In this document: piece by piece, positions 37,601 to 48,779 of the stretch | Layout: the number at the start of each line of letters is the position of its first letter | How positions within the stretch are numbered: the stretch's first letter is position 1 | Assembly (NCBI GenBank): GCA_902651635.1 | Contig: CACRSC010001917.1 | Coordinates: forward strand, 640,319 to 704,318 | Direction: 5' to 3' | Length of the DNA stretch: 64,000 nt | Source: Mastigamoeba balamuthi | Taxonomy: Eukaryota; Evosea; Mastigamoebida; Mastigamoebidae | Notes under the pieces: generated by a model | Database searches by the model: none | Seen by the model: the letters and a program-made list of their open reading frames with translations, nothing else | What the model was told of the DNA's origin: nothing | Made by a program: the position numbers and the translations under genes

Positions 37601-37698
37601 CCCTCACGGCCTCGGACACAGAGCGCGACGTCGTCATCTGGACGGGTACCCCCGCCTCGTGCAAGCTCTGCGTGTGGCGCCTGAAGTCGGCCAAATGA
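34631..37698 (+). CDS. STE-type protein kinase fused to C-terminal beta-propeller-like domain (one apparent frameshift)
   Basis: Exons 34631-34723, 34817-34945, from 35018, possibly a small exon near 35638, and from 35697. The catalytic core is complete: LESKIGRGAFAQVYK, AVKKFDTG, HRDLKAANILI, KIADFGVAAVM, TIVGSPYWMAPEV and DIWSLGCTIHEL. The sequence is closest to the STE11/Cdc7 (MAP3K-epsilon, septation-type) group. A Ser-rich, basic linker follows (35800-36640). From about 36660 the other frame encodes repeated strand-turn-strand blades (SMLAVGSSVWVGCGDGCVVTF; SMIVVGSRVWCSSEEGDIYSV; GAVWLGCIGHVVVCDLATG; VWAAAGRHVYVLDRD), a WD/kelch-like propeller ending TGA at 37698. The frame change lies in G-runs at 36636-36652; one extra G would restore continuity, so a sequencing error or two-gene reading are the alternatives. 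Confidence 0.8.
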
Positions 37699-37984
37699 CC
37701 GCAGCCCACCTCGCGCTTTGGTTTGATAAGTTGTGTGCAGAAGTAGAGTGACACCGAAATACACTCTTTTTTCACCCCACCCCGCACAAAGCTCGGCACC
37801 TCGGCATTCGGCTATCGGCACAAACGACGGGGGCGTATCAGCAGTTGTCCGTTAACGTGGGTGACAAGGGAGCCTATTCTTGTCTTCAAGCAGCTTGTGG
37901 GGGGCGGACGTGTAGTGTATTAAGGGGGGTGTTCAGCGTGCTCGGAAGAGAGTAGCAAGTGCGGGAGACCCTCTGCACCCGTAC

Positions 37985-40900
37985 TTAGTTGTCGATCAGC
38001 AACGCCAGTTCGTTTGCGCGCGCTGCAAAGTTGACCTCCTGGCACCGCGTGATGACCAGGCAGGGCTTCCACCCCCACTTGGCACGCACAAAGTGCATAG
38101 CACACACGCGGGCGGGGCTGTGCCTCAGCACCGTGGCCCTCTGCTGGGCGCACATGCACTGCAGCGCCGAGCAGCCGACGCCCGCGAGGCATTCAACGGC
38201 GCTGCCCGCAACCTCGGCCATCACGGAACCCGTGTGGTCCGCCACGGTGGCCACCAGAGTCGCCCCATCCTCTCGAGGCGTATCCGAAATGCAGACGACG
38301 CTGCACACACAGTCGAACTCGTCGAGACCCCTCAGCTCTGCGTCCGCGAGCGTCGTACGCTCGCCCTCAATGGACCCTGTCGGTTCAGGGGAGCAGAGAA
38401 ACGAGTGCCCCTGGGGCAGCAGCGCGGCGTCGGCGTAGCCGTGCCTGTCGAACCACGCGCGCAGCCGCAGCGCCTCGTCGGTGTTTGGGTCCACGGCCAG
38501 TGCAGATGCGTCGCCAGAAGCGTAGAGGACTCGACTGCCGCGCAAGATCTTGACCCTGCAGCGCTGCAGGGCCACGACACGGTCCACGGTAAGGCCCCTG
38601 GCCGCGTCGACGAGTTCCTCGCCCCACAGCGTAACGCTGGCCACCGCGCCGGAGCTGTCAGCGATGGCGAGCTCCTGCATGGGGCTGCGCCGGTACGCTC
38701 CAGCCTCCCCGATGCGCACGACTACTCCAATAACGCTGACGAGCGCGCCTTCTCTGCACCCCGCGATGCTGCTGAGCGGAACTGCAGGCTCCACGCTCCT
38801 CGTCCTCGCTGCCAGCCTGCTGCGAGGCTCCTCGTCGACTGGCTCTGTGCCGCCCGTGGCCACCGGCCCCGGAATGGCGGGATCGTCGTCGCAGGGCTGC
38901 AGTCTGCCGCCCCACCCACTCATCCTCAGTGTCTATTGGAATAGGATGAGTGCGCTAACCCTACCGATAGTAGAGTGAGCCATTCGTACGTAATCGTGCG
39001 CTATGGGGGCTGTCTTGGCTTTGTTAGCGAGGATGACGGCCATCTTCGCAATGTAGTAGCAGCCACCCACACGCAGCTCCCCGTGGTACCTCCGGGCTGC
39101 GCTGTCGAAGGCCACGAGCTGCATTTCCGTCGCCGCACTGTCCACGATGTTTGCGCTGAACATCCTGCCAAGCCCGCGCCCGCTCCTGAACGTCTTGATG
39201 CCCGTCTTGGCCGTGACGCGCACTTTGGAGACCCACCTGGCAAGAGACAGCGCACTTTGAGTAAGCAGCCTGCCTGGCAAGCGAGCGGGGACCTTGTAAA
39301 GTAGGGGCTGAGGCCGTTGAGCGGCGTGAGGGGCTCGGCGGAGAGGTCGTTGTCGTCGCCCACGTTGGCTACGCGCGCCGAGGAGAAGCAGCTGCACGAA
39401 TTGCTGTCGACTGGCATTGCGTCAGGCCGGGGCTTATTTCCCCGGACCTCCGCCGCGGATAGCTCTGGGGTGCTGTGCATAGATGGTGTTGCCGCCAGTG
39501 AACTGAGGTTGTCTGCTGCTGCAGGAGCCACGACTTCGAGGTTGAGGACAATTAGGATGCTGTGCACGCCAGATGCTGTGAGATCTCTCGCCAGTGTTTC
39601 CAACGCACCTGCGGTCTGCAACTTTATTGACGCAATAGTCCACCAGCGCGACGACGCAGTGCTCGACCAGCCGGCCTTCAACGGCCAGGGCGTTAAGCGT
39701 CTTGCAAATCATTGCCAACAGCTCCCCCTTGCCGTCGCTCAGTCGCAGCCTGCGAGAAGCAACCGAGTGAGCTGAGCTTCGGTACCTAAGTACCAGGAAC
39801 TGTGGCTACCTGAACCGCGCCATCAGAGGATCGTCGCTCTGCGAACCAACGGCGATAAACTTCTTGACCTCGAGGACTCGCACCATCGGGCGGGTCACAC
39901 TCTCACCAGCCACAATTCGCTCCAGAGCCCCGCTGCTCAGTTCGACCTGAGCCGTTTCTGTCTCGCACTTCTGCTGCTGCTCTTCCCCATCTTCGATCAG
40001 CTCCTTCGGGCAGGACACCACCCGTACGTCCGTGATGTGCAGGATGCTGTACCCCCCGAACAATGTCGGTCGGTCTCGTGAGGCGAAGAGTGAAGAATGA
40101 GGTCACCTGCGGCCGTATTCGGAGTCCAGAGAGTACTCTCGGGCCTCGATGACGCAACCAGGCCCCAGGCGGCCCTGGCTCGCGCATGTGGCAGTCAGGC
40201 GATCCCTCCCGTCCGTGACCGTGAGCCTGCAGAGAGAGAGAGAGAGTTGTTTGCTCTGAGACCATCCGAGCAGAACTTCCGTGCACGGGCGTACCTGCAC
40301 AAGCTCGGCCGCATTGCGTCCGAGGGAAACACCATCGTCGCTGCGTTCTCGACGGCGAAAAGAGGGTGCTGCACAGCCTCTCCGGCGAGGATGTGCTCGA
40401 TCGCACCCGGTGTCGGTGAAGGAGCTGTGGTCCGTCTCTGTGCAGACTCCTCTTGCACAGGAACAGGAAAGGAAGGCACGGGGCCTTGCAGGACCGGTGG
40501 GGGCGAGAGCTCGGGGTACATCACCAGAGCGCCTTCTGCGTGAACCTCGTGGTCGAGGAGAGCTAGAGTCTGCAGGCCCTGGAGGACGACAACCCTGGGC
40601 GCGCGCGCGCGGAACTCAGCGCCCTCAGAGACAACGCGGCAGTTCACACTTACATTCTGCACTTCGTCACAGACGTCACGACGTAGTCGCCGAGGGCAAC
40701 GACGGACAGCGACACGAGGTCCTCGGCAGCACGGCCGAAGCAGCTGCCGGTAAGGCACTGCGCGCAGTGCCTGCCATCCGAGAGCACCGCCCTACGGAGC
40801 GCACCGATCACGTAACATTAGGACGGCAATTGCATTACAGGAACAGATGAGTTGCGAGAGCACAGGCAGCGACCACAGTGAGAAAGAACGATCAGGCAGT

Positions 40901-41139
40901 TATGGCCTGTGCCAGCAGGGAAGTGGCCTGGCTGGGCTGTGGGCACACCTGACCCTCGCGGGTGTCGTTGCCTGCGTCGACGGAGGAGCCTCCGCGCGCT
41001 TGACGTGAAGCAGCTGCAGGACGGGGCGCTGCACGTGCTCGCCTGCACACATGTGCTGCACAGCCCCTGTACTCAGCTTCGGTGTCGATGGATGGCCGCT
41101 GCCTTCTCCTCCCCCTGCTGTGCTGCTGCTTGTGGCCAT
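37985..41139 (-). CDS. RPA1: RPA1 (RPA70)-like ssDNA-binding protein with three tandem N-terminal modules, no zinc ribbon
   Basis: Starts at ATG 41139. Three RPA70N-type modules begin STGAVQHMCAGEHVQRP (about 41070), TPGAIEHILAGEAVQHP (about 40400) and SSGALERIVAGESVTRP (about 39930), and close with RVVVLQGLQTL, SILHITDVRVVS and SILIVLNLEVV. Single ORFs span modules 1 to 2 (40195-40758) and 2 to 3 (39806-40063), so they belong to one gene. DBD-A follows (RWVSKVRVTAKTGIKTFRSG; YYIAKMAVILANK), joined by a GTACGA...ATAG intron to DBD-B (ALVSVIGVVVRI; AVASVTLWGEELV; LRLRAWFDRHG). The last OB fold (FDCVCSVVCIS ... PCLVITRCQEVNF) lacks the four-Cys ribbon of DBD-C and ends at TAG 37985. The middle exons around 40800-40600 and 40300-40060 are short and approximately placed. 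It may be an RPA1 paralogue. Confidence 0.8.
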
Positions 41140-41225
41140 CGTGGCTTGTGGATGCGGTTGGCTGGTGTGGCTATTCGATTCCGAGAAAAGATTGAATGCA
41201 CCTCCGTAGATATTTCTGCCAGATT

Positions 41226-41900
41226 TCAACGTTCAATGGATTTCCTCAAGAATCTGCCGGGCGGAGCACAATTGACCCGCCTCAGCATGCGCGCTCCTGA
41301 GCCCATACAAGGACCCGAAGCACCAGCAGACATAGATTCGGTACATGGATTTATCTTTGAGGCAATAACAATAATGGTGGGTACGAACTGTGAGCAAAAA
41401 GCCCACGAGATACTCTCGTTCCGTCTGTTGCCAAAGCTGCCCATAAAAAAGTGCTCTATTGCAGCCCGGGCGAAGTTGGTACAGGTGCTACAGGGCACGG
41501 GATCTCGCCGTTGAATGTGCCATTGCCATCTCCCAGGCCGCTGTTGGTGACGAGCGGCACCCGCACGGTCCGAGGAGGCAGAGACGCTCTGCCAGTGCTT
41601 TGAACTGTTCGCACACACCGCTGCCAAAAGTATGTGGCGACGAATTCCGCGAGTACGTTCAAATAGCTTCCCTGAAGGCCCGTGTCGGCTCGAGGTCGAG
41701 CAGAGACAGGCGTATGAAATTTCATTGAGACCTACAGGTCCACCACGTGATCGTCGGCAATCTCGTTCTTCTCTCCAACAGATTCCAGACGTTGAGTTTT
41801 GCATTTCTGCACTGCTATTTTTGATGCCGGCAATACAGTATTCTGGCATTTTTGGCATTGGACAATGGCCCTGACTCATCGCTACTCTTTTTGTTTCTTC
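41226..41900 (-). other. Possible minus-strand gene of unknown type
   Basis: Between RPA1 and the receptor gene the minus strand has coding-looking stretches in alternating frames: LNVLAEFVATYFWQRCVRTV (about 41600-41660) and FCSQFVPTIIVIASKINPC (about 41330-41395), ending TGA near 41226. Their order could be two or three exons of a small protein, but no start or family is recognisable. GC content here falls toward 50%. Treat as tentative. Confidence 0.25.
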
Positions 41901-41969
41901 GACCAAAAATCTGAATTCATAAATATATACACCCGCGTTCATAATTAGTCCGCAGAGCACGAGAGAACC

Positions 41970-44900
41970 ATGATCCCAACCGTGCTGTTCACCGTGTTGG
42001 CGCTGCTGCTGAGAGATTCCCTGGGCGGGAGTTGTCATACAGCCCCGCCACTCGAGATGGAAGCATACGACTCATGGGACACCCCTAAGGGTTATAGCAC
42101 ATCTCAGACACTCTGGAATAAGAACAGCCAACTCTTTGTTGCCCATGCTGCCACTGGGGCCTCGGAGTTCTACAACTGTTCACGTGCGATTCCTGTTGCA
42201 CATATAAATCTCATCACTTGACCACGACAGAGTACAGTATGAGTAACACCTATTCAAATGCAGTTGAGTTCATTCAATTGTTTTCACCCCGTTATCTTCC
42301 CTGGAGATATCACAAGGCAAGAGAACAATTCACTTCCTGGAGGATCTTTCTGATTTCTTTTCTTCCCAGATCTGCTTTCTGGGGAGCGTAATAGGTGTTG
42401 GTTCCTCAACGTTGGTGCAGGCCCAAGTTGTAATGTATGATGTAGACTCTATGACAGGGCTCCCAAAGTTAATTCCATCATTTGCTCAGGAATTCACGCC
42501 TGTAAGACTCTACTCCGTGCTCTCATGGGCTGAGATATCGGTGGCCAATATGACTGCCTTGAGTCCACGGGTTTTTATTGGTTTACGCATCATATCACAC
42601 TGTCTTCCTATGTCATACTATACTTCATTCGAAATCAGATCTCGATTGTCATTTTGGAGGTCTATATCACTCTTGGGTGTTCCAACATCAGAAAAATGGA
42701 ATTCACATATCACAGACTGGGATACCTCCAATGATTCCATAATTAATCTTCGTACATTAGGGCAACCTCTACTTATCAGTATGATAATAGATAATTTGTC
42801 TGCGTGTTCTCTGACCATTAAAGAAGCCCCAACAGGATGGAAGTGCCCTTTATCATTGTTCAATGACGGGATTTCGTGCCAGTGTGAGTGTGGCCTCTGG
42901 GATCCAGACTGTTCCAAAGATCCACTGTCTTCCAACTGTTCCAGCATCCAAGTCTGTGACCATACGGGGCACTGTCTAAGTGAGTCATTTCACAGAATAT
43001 TTCAACTGATTCTTTGTCACTGTTTCAGCACCTGGATGGAATACCAGTGTGTGCCCGCTTAAATCGTACAGTAGTGGAGATGGCTGCCAATGTGGGTGTG
43101 GAGGTTCAGTGGTAGATCCTGATTGCTTTAGCACTGAGTCTACAGGTTGGTTTCCCCGAGCACTGAACTGCCCAGGAGTTTCTCGGTGCTCTTCTATGGG
43201 CATTTGCATCATGGCATGGACAAACTGCAGTGCATCAATGTATGGTGATGGCGTGTGTGATTGTCAGTGTCAGATTCCTGGTGATGTCCGTGATTCTGAC
43301 TGCTATAACTTCTCTGCTCGCTCTTCCTGTGGCGAAGACTCGTGCTATGAGGGGGTGTGCAGAGCTATTCCAAAGTCGTGGAGTTGTTCGCCAAATAAAT
43401 GGAAAGATACTAATTGTGATTGTGACTGTGGAATTTACGATCCAGGTATGGTAACACCTTTCTTTATAAGAAACCTCATTGTGAACAGTGTGTAATAGTA
43501 CCAAAATTAAAGGGTGCCGTGTTAGTGGTGAACCCCTAACAACATGCCAGAGGAACGGATCTTGCATACTTCCGTGTATACAGATACACTTGCGTTCTTT
43601 TTTCTTATAATAGTGTAGATTGTGGTAATGGAATTAAGGAGTCAGAGCCTTATGGATCAGAGGAGTGTGATGGCGGCTGTGGATGCAGTGCAGGATGTCA
43701 GTGCCAATTTGGTTGGATATCAGTATCTGCAACATCACCAGATTGCCAAACAGGTCAGTAGTCAGTATTCAATGAAGAAGCCTACTCACAATTGTGCTTT
43801 TCACAGTATGTGGAGACGGTATTGCTATTGGAGATGAGCAGTGTGATAGTGGAAAGAGATGCTCACCCAACTGTTCATGCGATCCAGGAAGTTCTCCATT
43901 TTTTCCTCCACGGTCTTACTGCAGATTCTGTGGTGACGGTGTGCTGGAAGACGGAGAGATGTGTGATGGTGGATCTGGATGTACAGTGAACTGCACATGT
44001 CTGGCGAGCTATGGCATTCCTACAACACCTCTCTCTTTAGGATGCCTGCGTATTGTGTCAAGTGCCTATTCAATTATTTTATCTTCATATAACAATTCAA
44101 CGGAACCAGAATGCGGAGATGCTGCTGTTCAACGAACAGAGCAGTGTGATGGAGGAACATATTGTGGGATAAACTGTACATGTTTGAATGGGCATAGCCC
44201 TCTTTCCCCTCCTGGTCCTTCCTGCTCTGGATGTGGAAACTCCGTGCTTGAGATAGAAGAGGACTGTGATGGTGGAGTACACTGCAACAGTTCATGTCAA
44301 TGCATTGCTGGCTACAAAAGAACCTCACCCATCTCCTTGGGTTGTATAAAGATCACCATAAGTAAGCAAACCAAGAATGCAATAACCATAAACTCATACA
44401 GTATTCATCTGAAAAGAATGTGGAAACGGGGTTCCACAAAACGAAGAGGAGTGTGATGGTGGCAAATTCTGCAATGAAACAACATGTAAGTGTATAATGG
44501 GTCATGTACCATATTTCCCAACGAGGTCATACTGCATGGGCTGTGGCAACACAGTCATTGATATGGGCGAGGAATGTGATGAAGGTGAGGGATGCAACAC
44601 TAGTGATTGTACTTGTCAGAAAGGCTACAGAGTGATGTATCCTGCCAACACCTGGTGCCATGTTGACGTGCCCACTTTAATATCTTCTTTCAGCATTGTG
44701 GGGGATGATACCACATCTATTCAGTACATAACAAAAGAGAAGGTCGTATTTAGTATGGTAACACTCATTACTGTACCAATAGTAATGGGCTGCATTGTGA
44801 TTATAATTGCAACTCTTGCAGTTATGTACATTTATCGGACACGACGAAGCTGGACATCTTTCATAATTACTGATCCCTCTCATATAGACACATTCGGAAT

Positions 44901-45042
44901 GGTGCAGTGTTCATTAGATAATGTAAGTGCCATTCCCAGAGAAGGCCATATGCTGGATGTGCCATTCTACTTACGCTCTACTGCATCCAATGGGATACCC
45001 ATTGTGATTGTTCCAATCTACTCATCCACATGCAATAAATGA
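41970..45042 (+). CDS. Type I membrane receptor-like protein with seven Cys-rich repeats
   Basis: Start ATG 41970 gives a signal peptide (IPTVLFTVLALLLRDSLGG). The second exon starts about 42371 (ICFLGSVIGVG) and further short introns follow (for example GTGAGT...TTTCAG near 42980-43028, GTATGG near 43446, GTAAGC near 44361). The extracellular part first has several C-x-C-x-C-G clusters (CQCECGLWDPDC; CQCGCGGSVVDPDC; CDCQCQIPGD), then seven copies of CG[ND]xx...E-x-CDGG-xx-C...CxC (about 43625-44625), like DUF4215/myxobacterial-type disulfide repeats. One transmembrane helix (SMVTLITVPIVMGCIVIIIATLAVMYIY, about 44755-44835) is followed by RTRR and a ~65-residue cytosolic tail. Ligand unknown. 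Base composition and donors differ from the GC-rich genes upstream. Confidence 0.8.
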
Positions 45043-46013
45043 TTCGCAATATATTACTTTGTAGAATAATGGCTTGTCTTTGCCATTAACTAAATAATAA
45101 TCTCGATCAGCTTCTTTCCATGCAGATTACCTGAACTGAATATAAAAATCCGGAGTTCATAAGACTTTTCTTTAGCAAAATGAATTGAATACAAATTCAT
45201 GCAATTCTTAATAATGCAGTGAACTTCGGTGTAACTACTGCCTTTTCTCTGCATGGAAGAAATTGAACATAACTTTTTTGAATTTGAAAGAAGAGAGAGG
45301 AGAGCAGACACACCCTTTTAATGAGCCATATCTCTTACAGATTTTTGTAGTATTATATTCAAAAATTAACCAGATGGCAAGACATCAGACTCTGACTCGC
45401 AGGGCCCTTGCAGGGCACGTGTACGAATGGGTTCCCTCCCTAGTGGTGACGGAAATGGTCGCCTGGGTCACTGCTGCTAATGTGGTGCTCTGGAGCCAGA
45501 AACAACCTCCAGGTCTGGTATTAATCATGGTTCAGATCACCCTATATCATGATCTGTACTCTGTGGGCTATGGATGTCTAGCTACCATGATAAGAGGTTG
45601 GCATAAGGTTACCTGTAACTCCCTTTCGAAAAATGCCAAGAGAATCCGCCATTGCCTTCCACACTGGGCACTAGAACAAATTCAGCTTGATACTTTGCAT
45701 ACATACCCTAGGGCATTCTGCAATACCATAAACTATTGCGCAGGATGATTTTTCTTATAACTCCAATCTGAGCGTTTTATCGAGAAATCAATGCAAATTG
45801 AGTGTTCGAAATCCAAAAAACGAACAGTACAGCATCCCTCAAGAATCAAATCAGTTGAGTCAACCCAAAGAGTAGTATCAGCAACTAATCTGTGCAAAAC
45901 GACTTGAAGTTTGACCACATGTCTGCTAAATTCAGTTGGAGAAGTTGTTCCGAGTCTTTACCCCTGTGTAAATGCACAGAGAAAGAAGAGCATGATCATG
46001 TTTCTGATATCAC
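45043..46013. other. Repeat-rich intergenic stretch; one unexplained ORF
   Basis: AT-rich sequence with one plus-strand ORF (45263-45748) encoding a hydrophobic stretch (VTEMVAWVTAANVVLW) of no recognised family. No repeat boundary is obvious before the LINE tail at 46014. Confidence 0.35.
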
Positions 46014-47513
46014 CGAAATCGAAAATCGAAAATCGTCGTTTCCCGTTCCACTACCAGTGAGGGATGAGCTCTTACGAGCCAGGGGCGTTCAGGAGGGGGG
46101 GGTTATGGTGGGTGGTGTGTCCAGGGGGGCATGTGTGTTGTGTGGCCTGGGGCAGTATGTCCAGGGACGGTTCTGGGAAAACTGGATCCAGAACTGCATC
46201 CTGTTTTTGGTTTATAACTTTGTCTGTGTACTTGTTGAACATGCTGATTATCATGTGCTTGCAGTCTACTTTGGAGGTGCATCAGCGTTTGATGGCTCTC
46301 TTGATTGTGGTGATGTCTGGTGTTGTGGTAGGTGGCATGTCTGGTGTTTTTCTTTTGTGGGTAGAGGTGGGGGTGGAGTCTGTTTATGGCGTCATACATA
46401 GTGGAGCTGGTGTTGCCTGGTAGTACGGTTTGGGGGCCATGGGGGGTGGTCGTATTGGGGTAGGCTTTTTGGGTGGAATGGGCTCCTTGGGTATGTCTTT
46501 ATATCACATGTCGTCATCTGTGAGTTCTATGATAGTGAAGGTTCTGTGTGGTCTCGTATGTAATTTGTGTCGTTTTTTCGGCCAGGTGGTGTCCGGGCAG
46601 GTGAAGGGGTTTTTGGGGGTGTTGCCTGGTATCTGTCCTTTTTGTGCTTCGTATGCCATTTGGTTATCTTTGTGGCTCATGTCTTCCAGCCAGTCTCGTA
46701 TGGTGGCAACCCATTCTTCCTGTATTTAGTTGTTGCTTAGACTGTTGGTTCTTTGCCCAGGTGCCATATGCCAGCATGTAGTGCATGGGGGCTGCATCTT
46801 TGTGCTTGGCAGATTGGGCATGTGCCCACTGTTATAGTTCTGTAGGGGGTATGCCTATGATGCTGGTGATGGTACACCATTGGCTCTGCTCAGGGCAAGT
46901 CCACAGACGGTGGTCTAGGGAGTCGGCCTTAGCAGTACAGAACGGGCATCGGGGGTCACTCCAGTGTAGTCAGGTGCGGGGGGTCAGGTCTTCTCACACT
47001 CGTCAGGGGGTAACGTCTTGTGCATTTTTGTGAGTGTGATAGGTGTCCATGATGGCTTGGTGCCAGTGCAGGCCTTCCATGTACTGGGCTTGTTTTCTGG
47101 TTTTTTCGTGGAGGAGTACTGGTGGGACCTTCGTGATGTCTGCTGCTGCCTCTTGGGTATCACAGCAGTGGAAGCAGTGTCGTCCTGTGATGTTGAATAC
47201 TGTGTGGAAGTTGGGTGTTGGTTTTGGGGATGTCCCTGTAGTGAGTTCTTGGATTGAGGTGAGGTCGATGCCCTATAAGGGGTGGTCTGGTTCAGGGCAT
47301 CTGTCTTGGGTATGCACTTGTTGTGCGAGTTTGTCTGCCATTGCATTCAGTTGGATGACTCTCTCTCTGCAGCTCTGTGCCCAATCTCTGATTATCCCGT
47401 TCTATGCGGGCTTTTGTGGCATCACTCTCCTCGCCTAGTCCGTTCAATTGGTGGCTATGAATGTGCTGGAGAATTATGTTGCCCCCATTAAGGCACGTGC
47501 TGCATTTTCTTGA

Positions 47514-48568
47514 CGGGTTGTGCACAAGAAAACACCATTTTTGTACACAACCCAAGAAAATTATCTATTGGTTCTTGTGCGCCACAAGCCCAAGGTGAAA
47601 GGTGACAATGTTCTCGAGCTGGTCGTCCTTCTCAGCAAATGGCCTCCCCACTGCCTTAACGTTCTCCTTGATCACGCCAAACGGGCTCTCCACACGGCTC
47701 CTGATGTCTGCGATCTGTCTGTTCAGGATCCTCTTCTTGGCTGGAAGTTTGGCCACCCCTTCTGTGGCTGGGCGTTTGGGGGGTGGACGTAGGTCACAAA
47801 GAACGCCGGCGTCTTCATGTTGTCCCGTGCCCATGTGAAGTGGTTGTCGGCATTGAAGACGTCGTTGGGGAAGAGCAGCTTCAACATCTTCTTATTGGCC
47901 TGGATCCAGTGGCTGTCAAACAGCTTGGGGGAGTAGGGGCCCCAAACCCCCAGAGGCCGCCCCTGCATGTCCAGTGCGACCATGAAGCAGCCTGCAGGGC
48001 GGTTCTCCTTGAATGACCACTTGTCAGAGCCGCGGGCGCCTGGCTATTTTTGGCGAGAAGGAGGGTTAGACCCGACGAAAAGTATCACCGCCCAGACACA
48101 CCCCTCACTTCCTGACCTTTGGGAAGTTGACAGAGTCGATGGCAACAGTGACCTTGCACAGGGCCTTGGGGAGCTGAAGTTGTTTGGCTGCGGTTTTCCG
48201 GTCCTTGAAGGTGCTCTGGTGGATCTGTTGGCACCCCCACCACACGAACACCTTGCGCAGGATCTTCTGGTTCTGGGCAAATGACTTCGTGGCGATCAGC
48301 ATCCAGCAGAGCACGCTGGCGTGCAGGGCACCATAGTCAACCCCTTTGAGGTCCTTGAACAACGCAAGGTAGACCACCTTGTCAATGAAATGGGCTGGTT
48401 CGCGGAGTGCCCAGAGGTGAGAGTGCTTCTGACAGGCACGCTCAATGAGCTCCGTGACCACGGCCTTGGGGACGAACTTCTCCACGCACTTCTGCACGCC
48501 CGAGTATGTGTGCACCATCACTATTTTTAGTGGGTTGTGCACAAATTCACAAAAATCTTGTACACAAC
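47514..48568 (-). mobile_element. Small DDE transposon inserted in the truncated LINE
   Basis: Terminal repeats about 37-39 bp long: left 47514-47552 (gggttgtgcacaagaaaa ... tgtacacaaccc) and right 48532-48568 (gggttgtgcacaaattca ... cttgtacacaac). Each arm is itself nearly palindromic, and they match in inverted orientation. The LINE segments on either side (gcacatgccaatgggg and gcacgtgccttaatgggg, minus strand) look like an imperfect flanking duplication. The element is about 1.05 kb and carries a transposase gene on the minus strand. Confidence 0.75.
47565..48518 (-). pseudogene. DDE_Tnp_4-like transposase, disrupted
   Basis: Begins at ATG 48518 (MVHTYSGVQKCVEKFVPKA). First part to about 48110 ends VTVAIDSVNFPK, with the presumed first catalytic Asp. 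A 79-bp intron-like stretch (GTCAGG ... ATAG) leads to SDKWSFKENRPAGCFMVAL, then VWGPYSPKLFDSHWI (the GPYPGSxHDS-type block), VFNADNHF (second Asp) and, in another frame, RSRVESPFGVIKENVK (catalytic Glu), ending near 47565. This order is that of IS5/Harbinger-related DDE_Tnp_4 transposases. The shift between frames lies at a run of C near 47790, so this copy is probably inactive. Confidence 0.7.
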
Positions 48569-48779
48569 ATGTTTGAAATAAATGCGGCATGTGCCCCATT
48601 GGCATGTGCAAGTTCCCATAGCCAGATGAATCGACAGACTGCATCTTTGTCTACTACTGTTGTAAGGTCCCCTGTGTTTAGGGTTTGCACTATTATGTCT
48701 GTATTGCATACAATAATGCATTTGGATGTTGGGTCCATAATTTCTGCCATATATTCGAATATATTTTTTATGCCTGCAG

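Larger units (their letters stand above)
46014..48760 (-). mobile_element. 5'-truncated LINE copy, interrupted by a DDE transposon
   Basis: Minus orientation. The 3' end at 46014-46045 is the aaatcgaaaatcgaaaatcg tail shared with the large LINE. Working inward, the copy encodes degraded matches to its C-terminal ORF2: MFNKYTDKVINQKQDAVL (near 46200), RDWLEDMSHKDN (near 46670), and HIHSHQLNGLGEESDATKARI (near 47440). Homology resumes beyond the DDE insert at 48569-48757 (AEIMDPTSKCIIV; NTGDLTTVVDKDAV), then ends abruptly at about 48760, the 5' truncation. Multiple frameshifts make it a dead copy, useful as a comparison for the full-length element. Confidence 0.85.

Noticed and set aside
35365-37821. 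An 818-residue open frame antisense to the kinase gene (and similar long antisense frames at 34340-36316, 32182-33702 and 11459-12763).
   Set aside because: They are antisense shadows produced by GC-biased third positions. The sense strand has clear conserved domains and the antisense products are low-complexity Arg/Ala.
38935-38965. Telomere-like string ctaaccctac near 38957.
   Set aside because: A single partial unit inside an RPA1 intron, with no tandem repeats.
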